From the NCBI RefSeq assembly GCF_003855495.1, contig NZ_CP034086.1:310001-374000 (forward strand): DNA of 64,000 nt. Reading direction: 5' to 3'. The number at the start of each line of letters is the position of its first letter. Position 1 is the stretch's first letter. The DNA comes from Methylocystis rosea. Lineage in GTDB: Bacteria; Pseudomonadota; Alphaproteobacteria; Rhizobiales; Beijerinckiaceae. Positions 8,989-15,640 of this stretch are shown here, one piece after another. A program made the position numbers and the translations under genes. Under the pieces are notes generated by a model. That model had not been told where the DNA came from and made no database searches. It saw nothing but the letters and a program-made list of their open reading frames with translations.

Positions 8989-11868
8989 ATGACGCTTATC
9001 AAAGAAATCGATTACGGCACGCCCGAATCGCCATCCGTAAAATCGGTCACGCTGACCATTGACGGTAAGAGCGTCACCGTGCCCGAGGGCACGTCGATCA
9101 TGCGCGCGGCTATGGAGGTCGGCACCGAGATCCCGAAGCTCTGCGCCACCGACAGCATCAAGGCGTTCGGCTCCTGCCGGCTCTGCGTCATCGAGGTCGA
9201 AGGCCGCAACGGCACGCCGGCCTCCTGCACGACGCCGGTTGCGCCCGGCATCTCCGTCAAGACGCAGACCCCACGCCTCGCCGCGATCCGCCGCGGCGTG
9301 ATGGAGCTTTATATTTCCGACCATCCGCTCGATTGTCTGACCTGCGCGGCCAATGGCGACTGCGAGCTTCAGGACATGGCGGGCGCGGTAGGCCTGCGCG
9401 ACGTCCGCTATGGCTATGACGGCGCCAATCACGTCTTCGCCCGCAACAATGGCGAAGTGAATTTCGACTGGAAGCCGAAGGACGAATCGAACCCCTACTT
9501 CACCTTCGACTCGTCGAAATGCATCGTCTGTAACCGCTGCGTGCGCGCCTGCGAGGAAGTGCAGGGCACCTTCGCGCTGACGATATCGGGCCGCGGTTTC
9601 GAATCGCGCGTTTCCGCCGGCATGGACGAAGCTTTCATGGAGTCGGAATGCGTGTCCTGCGGCGCCTGCGTTCAGGCCTGCCCGACCGCGACGCTGATCG
9701 AGAAGTCGGTGGTCGCCGTCGGTCAGCCGGAGCATTCCGAGGTCACGACCTGCGCCTATTGCGGCGTCGGCTGCACCTTCAAGGCTGAGATGCGCGGCGA
9801 GGAAGTCGTCCGCATGGTTCCCTGGAAGGACGGCAAGGCCAACCATGGCCATAGCTGCGTCAAGGGCCGCTTCGCCTATGGCTACGCCCACCACGGCGAC
9901 CGCATCCTCGAGCCGATGATCCGCGAATCGATCGACCAGCCCTGGCGCGTCGTCTCGTGGGACGAAGCGGTCGGCTTCGCCGCCGACCGGCTGAAGGCGG
10001 CGCAGGAGAAATACGGAAAGAACGCCGTCGGCGTGATCACCTCGTCGCGCTGCACCAATGAGGAAAGCTACCTCGTTCAGAAGCTCGCGCGTCAAGGCTT
10101 CCGCAACAACAACACCGACACCTGCGCGCGCGTCTGCCATTCGCCGACGGGTTACGGACTGGCGCAGGCCTTCGGCACCTCCGCCGGCACGCAGGATTTC
10201 GACTCGGTCGACGACGCCGACGTCATTCTGGTCATCGGCGCCAATCCGACCGACGCGCATCCGGTGTTCGGTTCGCGCATGAAGAAGCGCCTGCGCGAGG
10301 GCGCCAAGCTGATCGTCATCGATCCGCGCCGCATCGACCTCGTGCGCTCGCCTCATGTCGAGGCGGACTATCATCTTCCGCTGAAGCCGGGCACCAATGT
10401 CGCGATGGTCACGGCGCTGGCGCATGTGATCGTGAAGGAAAACCTCGTCAATCTCGACTTCGTCAAAGCGCGCTGCGACTGGGACGAATATCAGGACTGG
10501 GCCGCCTTCGTCGCCGACGACCGCTACAGCCCCGAGGCGCTTGAAAGCGTGCTGGGCGTGCCGGCCGCCGACATTCGCGGCGCGGCGCGTCTTTACGCCA
10601 CCGGCGGCAATGGGGCGATCTACTACGGCCTCGGCGTGACGGAGCATAGCCAAGGTTCCACCACCGTCATGGGCATCGCCAATCTCGCCATGGCGACCGG
10701 CAATCTCGGCCGTCGCGGCGTCGGCGTGAATCCGCTGCGCGGTCAGAACAATGTGCAGGGCTCCTGCGACATGGGCTCGTTCCCGCACGAGCTGCCGGGC
10801 TATCGCCACATCTCCAACGATGCGGCGCGCCAGGCGTTCGAAAAGGATTGGGGCGTCTCGCTTGATCCGGAGCCCGGTCTGCGCATTCCCAACATGTTCG
10901 ACGCGGCGATCGAAGGCACCTTCAAGGGACTTTATGTCCAGGGCGAGGACATTCTGCAGTCCGACCCCGATACGCGCCATGTGTCGCGCGCGCTGGCGAA
11001 TATGGACATCGTCATCGTGCAGGATCTCTTCCTGGTCGAGACGGCGAACTACGCGCATGTCTTCCTGCCGGGCGCGACCTTCCTTGAGAAGGACGGCACC
11101 TTCACCAACGCCGAGCGCCGCATCCAACGCGTCACCGAGGTGATGTCGCCGAAGAATGGCTACGCCGACTGGGAAGTCACCCAGCTGCTCGCCAACAAGC
11201 TGGGACTCAATTGGAATTACGCCAACGCCAGCGAGATCATGGACGAGATCGCGCGGCTGACGCCGTCCTTCGCGGGCGTGTCGTTCAAACGTCTCGCCGA
11301 GGTCGGCTCCGTGCAGTGGCCGTGCAACGATCAGTCGCCGGAAGGCATGCCGATCATGCACACCGACGGCTTCGCGCGCGGCAAAGGCAAATTCGTCATC
11401 ACCGAATATGTGCCGACCGATGAGAAGGTGGGGCCGCGCTTCCCCTTGCTGCTCACCACCGGCCGCATCCTGTCACAGTACAATGTCGGCGCGCAGACGC
11501 GACGCACCGAAAACAGCCAGTGGCATCCCGAGGACGTCCTCGAGATCCACCCGCATGACGCAGAAGATCGCGGCGTACGCGAGGGCGACTGGGTGAAGGT
11601 GGCGAGCCGCGCCGGCGAGACGACGCTGCGCGCCAAGATCACGGATCGCGTGGCACCGGGCGTCGTCTATACGACGTTCCATCATCCGAACACCCAGGCC
11701 AATGTGGTCACGACCGACAATTCCGACTGGGCCACCAATTGTCCCGAATACAAGGTCACGGCGGTTCAGGTCTCGACCACCAACGGACCGACGGACTGGC
11801 AGCATCAGTATCGCGAGCTGACGGAGCAGAGCCGTCGCATCGCGAGCACGATCGACGCGGCGGAATGA
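8989..11868 (+). CDS. fdsA: NAD-dependent formate dehydrogenase alpha subunit FdsA (Mo-bis-MGD, Cys type)
   Basis: FdsA is the catalytic subunit of 959 residues. Its N-terminus is a [2Fe-2S] NuoG-like domain (cysteines in SCRLC), followed by a His/Cys cluster region, two [4Fe-4S] motifs (CIVCNRCVRAC and CVSCGACVQAC at about 174-240), then the FdhF-like domain starting with CAYCGVGC. The molybdenum ligand is a cysteine in ARVCHSPTG near residue 383, so this is the cysteine, not the selenocysteine, form. The C-terminal molybdopterin-binding domain is intact. The ATG at 8989 is preceded by GTGAGGTAG. The stop overlaps the start of fdsC (ATGA). Confidence 0.97.
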   Translation: MTLIKEIDYGTPESPSVKSVTLTIDGKSVTVPEGTSIMRAAMEVGTEIPKLCATDSIKAFGSCRLCVIEVEGRNGTPASCTTPVAPGISVKTQTPRLAAIRRGVMELYISDHPLDCLTCAANGDCELQDMAGAVGLRDVRYGYDGANHVFARNNGEVNFDWKPKDESNPYFTFDSSKCIVCNRCVRACEEVQGTFALTISGRGFESRVSAGMDEAFMESECVSCGACVQACPTATLIEKSVVAVGQPEHSEVTTCAYCGVGCTFKAEMRGEEVVRMVPWKDGKANHGHSCVKGRFAYGYAHHGDRILEPMIRESIDQPWRVVSWDEAVGFAADRLKAAQEKYGKNAVGVITSSRCTNEESYLVQKLARQGFRNNNTDTCARVCHSPTGYGLAQAFGTSAGTQDFDSVDDADVILVIGANPTDAHPVFGSRMKKRLREGAKLIVIDPRRIDLVRSPHVEADYHLPLKPGTNVAMVTALAHVIVKENLVNLDFVKARCDWDEYQDWAAFVADDRYSPEALESVLGVPAADIRGAARLYATGGNGAIYYGLGVTEHSQGSTTVMGIANLAMATGNLGRRGVGVNPLRGQNNVQGSCDMGSFPHELPGYRHISNDAARQAFEKDWGVSLDPEPGLRIPNMFDAAIEGTFKGLYVQGEDILQSDPDTRHVSRALANMDIVIVQDLFLVETANYAHVFLPGATFLEKDGTFTNAERRIQRVTEVMSPKNGYADWEVTQLLANKLGLNWNYANASEIMDEIARLTPSFAGVSFKRLAEVGSVQWPCNDQSPEGMPIMHTDGFARGKGKFVITEYVPTDEKVGPRFPLLLTTGRILSQYNVGAQTRRTENSQWHPEDVLEIHPHDAEDRGVREGDWVKVASRAGETTLRAKITDRVAPGVVYTTFHHPNTQANVVTTDNSDWATNCPEYKVTAVQVSTTNGPTDWQHQYRELTEQSRRIASTIDAAE

Positions 11869-12692
11869 CGGAGAGGCCGCCGCCGACACTACGGGTGGAA
11901 TGCCTGGCGCGCCGTCACGATGTGACGGCGCGTTCTTCTCGCGTGATCCCCGAAGAGACGCCGGTCGCCTTCACCTTTGGCGGCTCCACCCATGCGGTGA
12001 TGATGGCGACGCCAGCGGATCTCGAGGATTTCGCGATCGGCTTCGCGCTGACGGAGGGGCTGATCGATTCGCCGGAGCAGGCGGGCGACGTCGAGATCGT
12101 CGTCTCCGACGCCGGCATTGAACTGCGCGCCTGGCTCAAGGGCGGACGGCAGGAAGCCTATGTCGAGCGGCGCCGGTCGATGGCGGGACCGACAGGCTGC
12201 GGTCTTTGCGGCATTGAGAGTCTGGAGGCGGCGACGCGCATTCTGCCGATTCTCGACAATGCGCTGTCGGTGCGCGCCGACGCCTTGATCGAGGCGATGG
12301 AGCGTCTGCCCGCGGCTCAGAAATATAATCAGGAGACCCGCGCCATTCACGCCGCGGCCTTCTGGAATCCCGTCTCCGGGGCGCTGATTGCGCGCGAGGA
12401 CGTCGGCCGCCATAACGCGCTCGACAAGCTCGCCGGCGCGCTGACGCGCCAGGCCATCGCCGCGGGGCAGGGCGTGGTGCTGATGACGAGCCGGGTTTCC
12501 GTCGAACTCGTGCAGAAGGCCGCGCGCCTGGGCGCGCCGATCATCGCTGCCGTCTCGGCGCCGACCGCGCTCGCGGTGCGCAACGCGCAACACTGCGGCA
12601 TGACTCTCGTCGCCGTCATGCGCGGCCGGGACTTCGAAGTCTTCACCCATCCAGGACGCATCCTCGAACAGGTTTCCGCACATGTCGCATGA
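11865..12692 (+). CDS. fdsC: Formate dehydrogenase accessory sulfurtransferase FdsC/FdhD
   Basis: This is the FdhD-family chaperone that transfers sulfur to the molybdenum cofactor and inserts it into FdsA. It is 275 residues from the ATG that overlaps the fdsA stop. The family's conserved CxxC motif is present as CGLCG near residues 110-114. The FTFGGST and EDFAIGFALTEG motifs of the N-terminal half and the conserved GRHNALDK motif are also visible. Its place between fdsA and fdsD is the canonical order in Rhodobacter and Cupriavidus. FdhD is an equally valid name. Confidence 0.95.
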   Translation: MTERPPPTLRVECLARRHDVTARSSRVIPEETPVAFTFGGSTHAVMMATPADLEDFAIGFALTEGLIDSPEQAGDVEIVVSDAGIELRAWLKGGRQEAYVERRRSMAGPTGCGLCGIESLEAATRILPILDNALSVRADALIEAMERLPAAQKYNQETRAIHAAAFWNPVSGALIAREDVGRHNALDKLAGALTRQAIAAGQGVVLMTSRVSVELVQKAARLGAPIIAAVSAPTALAVRNAQHCGMTLVAVMRGRDFEVFTHPGRILEQVSAHVA

Positions 12693-12954
12693 TTCGGTCG
12701 ATAAGCTCGTCAGAATGGCTAACCAGATCGGCACGTTCTTCGTGGCTCAGAAGCATCCTGAAGGCGTCGCGAGCATGACGGATCATTTGAAGAAGTTCTG
12801 GGACCCGCGTATGCGGAACGCTATCGTCGCGCATGTCGAACATGGCGGCGCCGGCCTCGATCCGATCGCGATCGAGGCGGTGAAACGCCTCAAACACCCA
12901 GCGGGCGCCGCTGCTTCGGAATTGCGTCCCGGCGAAGGCGGTTCGGACGGCTGA
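12682..12954 (+). CDS. fdsD: Formate dehydrogenase delta subunit FdsD
   Basis: FdsD is a 90-residue protein needed for mature formate dehydrogenase. The sequence shows the family hallmark: LVRMANQIGTFF near the start, then a motif around HLKKFWDPRMR. It overlaps fdsC by 11 bases and closes the fds operon. It has no membrane segment and is cytosolic. Its role in cofactor insertion or complex stability is known from relatives and is not visible in the sequence itself. Confidence 0.93.
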   Translation: MSHDSVDKLVRMANQIGTFFVAQKHPEGVASMTDHLKKFWDPRMRNAIVAHVEHGGAGLDPIAIEAVKRLKHPAGAAASELRPGEGGSDG

Positions 12955-13069
12955 CGAACGCTCGATTGCTCGCACTCTCCATGTCGCAAAACATTGGACG
13001 TCGGCGCGTTCGTCGCCTAGGTCTGAGACCCTGGCGCAGCCGCGCGATCATTCTTACTCCGACTGAGCG

Positions 13070-13585
13070 ATGAACGACCAGACATGTCCCTGCCGCGCGA
13101 TGGACGCGCAACAGCTTTCCTATGCGGCCTGCTGCGCCCGTTACATCGAAGAGAAACTGCCGGCGCCAAGCGCTGAAGCGCTCATGCGTTCGCGGTACAC
13201 CGCCTTCGCATTGGGTGACATCGACTACCTTGTCGACTCCTTAGCGCCGGAGTCGCGGTACGATTTTGATCGCAAGGCCATCACGCATTGGTCGCGCAGC
13301 TCGCAATGGCTCGGGCTTGAAATCCTGTCGACGGAACAGGGGCTGCAGGGCGATGAAACCGGCTACGTCGAATTCGTCGCGCATTTCTCCAGCGAAGGCG
13401 AACGTTATGCGCATCGGGAGCGATCGCTGTTTCGACATGACGCGCAGGATGGCCGATGGTATTTCCTCGAAGAGGCCAATCGCAAGAGCGCGCCCGTCGT
13501 GAAGGGCAAGCAGGCGGGCCGTAACGATCCATGTCCCTGCGGCTCCGGCAAGAAATTCAAGAAGTGCTGCGGCGCAGCCGCCTGA
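13070..13585 (+). CDS. YchJ-family SEC-C protein (UPF0225)
   Basis: This protein of 171 residues matches the YchJ/UPF0225 family. An N-terminal Cys-rich zinc knuckle (CPC ... CC near 6-22) is followed by an NTF2-like middle domain (motif [14 protein letters not shown], then [15 protein letters not shown]). A C-terminal SEC-C zinc finger has the pattern [17 protein letters not shown] motifs bind zinc and are best known from SecA. The YchJ function is unknown. It starts 115 bases after fdsD and ends about 45 bases before a sigma-EcfG-type promoter that serves the next gene. Confidence 0.9.
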   Translation: MNDQTCPCRAMDAQQLSYAACCARYIEEKLPAPSAEALMRSRYTAFALGDIDYLVDSLAPESRYDFDRKAITHWSRSSQWLGLEILSTEQGLQGDETGYVEFVAHFSSEGERYAHRERSLFRHDAQDGRWYFLEEANRKSAPVVKGKQAGRNDPCPCGSGKKFKKCCGAAA

Positions 13586-13629
13586 GCGGCAATTCGCCCT
13601 ACGCTGCGATTCACCTGCCGCCAAATCCT

Positions 13630-13654
13630 GGAACAAAGCGGTTCCGCCCGCGTT
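13630..13654 (+). promoter_or_regulatory. Sigma-EcfG-type promoter of the CsbD gene
   Basis: GGAAC (13630-13634), 16 bases, then CGTT (13651-13654): an exact match to the alphaproteobacterial general stress promoter. The predicted transcription start is about 30 bases before the ATG at 13693. Confidence 0.82.
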
Positions 13655-13692
13655 GCGTCGGCGTGGAACTCCTTAACCTTGGGAGAACGGCG

Positions 13693-13896
13693 ATGGATTG
13701 GAATCGTGTCGAAGGCAACTGGAAGCAGTTCAAGGGCAAGGTAAGAGAGAAGTGGGCGGAACTCACTGACGACGATCTCGCGCGCATGGACGGCAAGCGC
13801 GAACAGTTTGAGGGCGTTCTTCAAGAACGCTACGGCGAAGGGCGGGACCGCATTCGCGAAGAGGTTGACGCTTGGCTGAAGACTCTAAACTCGTGA
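13693..13896 (+). CDS. CsbD-family general stress protein
   Basis: This is a 67-residue CsbD-like protein. It opens with MDWNRVEGNWKQFKGKVREKW, the family signature, and the rest is a charged helix-rich stretch (LTDDDLARMDGKREQFEGVLQERYG). CsbD proteins are induced by the general stress response and their biochemical job is not known. An exact sigma-EcfG-type promoter lies 40-60 bases upstream and a strong intrinsic terminator lies 50 bases downstream, so it is probably a single-gene unit. Confidence 0.93.
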   Translation: MDWNRVEGNWKQFKGKVREKWAELTDDDLARMDGKREQFEGVLQERYGEGRDRIREEVDAWLKTLNS

Positions 13897-13946
13897 ATTT
13901 TTGCGCGTCGCGGGCTTAGCGTGACGCCCGCACCTGGCGCTTCTCG

Positions 13947-13973
13947 GCCCGAACCTCAGGTTCGGGCTTTTTT
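13947..13973 (+). terminator. Rho-independent terminator after the CsbD gene
   Basis: GCCCGAACC (13947-13955), loop TCA, GGTTCGGGC (13959-13967) and six T residues (13968-13973). This is a perfect nine-pair stem with a U-tract. Confidence 0.93.
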
Positions 13974-14031
13974 ATCGAGGCGATCTCTTCGCAGGCGAAG
14001 AGAGGTGAGAACGGAGCTTTGCCGACATCTT

Positions 14032-14056
14032 GGAACATTCTTAAAAAGGGAGAGTT
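14032..14056 (+). promoter_or_regulatory. Sigma-EcfG-type promoter of a small ORF
   Basis: GGAAC (14032-14036), 16 bases, then AGTT (14053-14056). The GTT core of the -10 element is kept. The predicted start of transcription is about 30 bases before the ATG at 14093. Confidence 0.65.
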
Positions 14057-14092
14057 GTTTTCATATCCGTCTCCCTTGAAAGGAGAGCCGAA

Positions 14093-14254
14093 ATGAGTTT
14101 GAAGCCAAAACTGGGTGTAGACTGGCGGCGCACTGTGGAAATTGTCCGCAAGATGCTGCTTTTGCCGCAAGTCGAAGCGCCGCGAAAGCGTTTCATCCAT
14201 GTTCGGGAACCGCGACAAGCGGAGATCGAGCAGTGGTTGCGCAGTCAAAAATGA
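14093..14254 (+). CDS. Small basic protein, 53 residues, own promoter and terminator
   Basis: This short open frame begins MSLKPKLGVDWRRTVEIV and ends AEIEQWLRSQK, 53 residues with many Arg and Lys. The ATG is preceded by AAAGGAGAGCCG, a strong ribosome site at good spacing. A sigma-EcfG-type promoter lies at 14032-14056 and an intrinsic terminator at 14277-14312, so promoter, ribosome site, frame and terminator form a complete unit. I do not recognise the family. The basic N-terminus and the central run of hydrophobic residues (MLLLPQV) would fit a DNA- or membrane-associated stress peptide, but that is speculation. It is too short for most automatic gene callers. Confidence 0.72.
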   Translation: MSLKPKLGVDWRRTVEIVRKMLLLPQVEAPRKRFIHVREPRQAEIEQWLRSQK

Positions 14255-14276
14255 TTCCCTCGACCCTAGACCCTTG

Positions 14277-14312
14277 ATGATTGCCTGTTGAACGACAGGC
14301 AATCATTTTTTT
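14277..14312 (+). terminator. Rho-independent terminator after the 53-residue ORF
   Basis: ATGATTGCCTGT (14277-14288), loop TGAACG, ACAGGCAATCAT (14295-14306), then six T residues. This is a perfect 12-pair stem with a U-tract. Confidence 0.94.
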
Positions 14313-14401
14313 GCTCATTGCTTATCTATCGTCACTTAGCGCGTCTCAGCTCAAGGCGCCCGTCACGCCTTCCAAGAGAGCGTGAGCAACAACGCTACAG
14401 G

Positions 14402-14611
14402 CTATTTGGCGACTGACGTTGAAAGTCGCACGAGTAAGTCGAGAAACTTATCCGGCATCGGCTCTAAGAGGCTCTTCGCGTATACGTCGCGTAGCCGGGA
14501 GGTCAACTCCCCATCGATCCCAAGGAAGGAGAGCTGCTGCGCCACGTCGCGCGGGCCCCCAGGCGCGCGTCGGCGGCCCTTCGAGGTTTGCATTTCGGCC
14601 TTCTTATTCAT
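14402..14611 (-). CDS. nepR: NepR-family anti-sigma factor (paralog)
   Basis: The C-terminal half reads LTSRLRDVYAKSLLEPMPDKF followed by LDLLVRL. This matches the NepR signature, in which a first helix (LRxxYxxxxxxPxP) and a second helix (DxFLDLLxxL) clamp sigma-EcfG until phosphorylated PhyR removes NepR. The frame extends upstream to 14701, but a GGAAC-N16-TGTT promoter at 14697-14721 would start the message near 14690. I therefore choose the ATG at 14611, which has AAGGG eight bases before it and gives 69 residues, the usual NepR size. No phyR or ecfG gene lies in the window, so this is an isolated copy, possibly a feedback regulator. Confidence 0.72.
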   Translation of the reverse strand: MNKKAEMQTSKGRRRAPGGPRDVAQQLSFLGIDGELTSRLRDVYAKSLLEPMPDKFLDLLVRLSTSVAK

Positions 14612-14696
14612 TTCGAAGAGCCCTTGGGCGGCGCTCTGGATATCGGAGCCGTCGACTCCAATGACAACGGGCATGTGAAGAGTCATGATTGAATTC

Positions 14697-14721
14697 AACA
14701 ATATTCGAAGGGCAAAGTTCC
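14697..14721 (-). promoter_or_regulatory. Sigma-EcfG-type promoter of the NepR-like gene
   Basis: On the minus strand GGAAC (14721-14717), 16 bases, then TGTT (14700-14697). It keeps the GTT core. Its position argues against starts upstream of 14686 for the nepR-like gene. Confidence 0.58.
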
Positions 14722-14767
14722 CTTAGGAGCGCTAACTGTCTTTTTTCGTGGCGATTAGGGCGCAAGC

Positions 14768-14792
14768 GGAACGATGCATTCGACGGAACGTT
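14768..14792 (+). promoter_or_regulatory. Sigma-EcfG-type promoter of the first ku gene
   Basis: GGAAC (14768-14772), 16 bases, then CGTT (14789-14792), an exact consensus match. It covers the ATG at 14774 that would otherwise look like the ku start, and predicts a message beginning near 14799, 35 bases before the TTG at 14834. Confidence 0.82.
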
Positions 14793-14833
14793 ATTGGGGA
14801 GTTGGAGAGTTCCCGCCCCTCGGAGGGTTTAGA

Positions 14834-15640
14834 TTGGCGCCGCGGTCATTCTGGAAGGGCTATCTGAAGCTTTCGCTTGTGACCTGTCCGGTCGCGATGA
14901 CGCCGGCCACGACTGAAGGCGACAAAGTTCGCTTCCACATCCTTAATCGGAACACGGGCAACCGGGTCGTCAGTCAATATGTCGACGCGGTCTCCGGCGC
15001 GCCGATTGGCGAAGACGACGCGGCGAAAGGTTATCCGCGCAGCGAAGACGATTACGTGTTGCTCGAAGATGAAGAGCTTGACGCCTTAAGTCTCGAAAGC
15101 ACGCGAACGATCGATATCGAGACCTTTGCTCCGGCCGCGAGCGTCGACTGGATCTGGTTCGACAAGCCGCACTATCTCGTTCCGGATGATCCCATCGGCG
15201 TCGAGGCCTTCTCCGTGATTCGAGATGCGATGAATGCGACGGGCACAGTCGGCCTGTCGCGGCTCGTGATGTATCGACGCGAGCGCGCCGTGATGGTCGA
15301 GCCGCGCGACAAGGGGCTTGTGCTCTGGACATTGCGCTTCGCCGACGAGGTGCGCGATCCGAAGGACTACCTCGACAAGATCGGCGCCGAACCGCCGAAC
15401 GCGAAAGCTCTCACCCTGATCTCCAAATTGATCGATGAGCGCAAGAGTCACTGGGACCCGGCGATGACCCATGATCCCGTGCAAGCGCAGTTGCTGGACA
15501 TCATTTCCGGAAAGAAGAAGGAGCACACACCCGCTCGGGGCAAAAAACAAGCGCCGGCGGCTCCGAGCAATGTCGTCAATATCATGGATGCGCTCCGCAA
15601 GAGCATCGATGCGGAAAAACGCGGCTCCAAGCGTCGCTAG
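14834..15640 (+). CDS. ku: Ku protein, non-homologous end joining (copy 1)
   Basis: This bacterial Ku homodimer subunit of 268 residues binds DNA double-strand ends and recruits LigD. I choose the TTG at 14834: CGGAGGG precedes it by six bases, and the product then starts (M)APRSFWKGYLKLSLVTCPVAM, the usual bacterial Ku N-terminus. The ATG at 14774 lies inside the promoter. The Ku core covers about 3-220, and a Lys-rich tail follows (GKKKEH ... KKQ), of the kind that contacts DNA and LigD. Its TAG stop shares the palindrome CTAG with the stop of the convergent ligD gene. A second ku copy lies on the other side of ligD. Confidence 0.96.
   Translation: MAPRSFWKGYLKLSLVTCPVAMTPATTEGDKVRFHILNRNTGNRVVSQYVDAVSGAPIGEDDAAKGYPRSEDDYVLLEDEELDALSLESTRTIDIETFAPAASVDWIWFDKPHYLVPDDPIGVEAFSVIRDAMNATGTVGLSRLVMYRRERAVMVEPRDKGLVLWTLRFADEVRDPKDYLDKIGAEPPNAKALTLISKLIDERKSHWDPAMTHDPVQAQLLDIISGKKKEHTPARGKKQAPAAPSNVVNIMDALRKSIDAEKRGSKRR

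Noticed and set aside
10127..10160. Possible selenocysteine site in FdsA
   Set aside because: The catalytic position is encoded by TGC (Cys), and there is no in-frame TGA in the gene.
8845..11361. Long open frame on the minus strand (838 codons) opposite fdsA
   Set aside because: It is the antisense shadow of a well-defined fdsA. The product is rich in Arg, His, Asp and Gly with no domain, which is typical of the antisense of high-GC genes.
14774..14833. N-terminal extension of the first Ku protein
   Set aside because: It overlaps an exact sigma-EcfG promoter and has no match to the usual Ku start.
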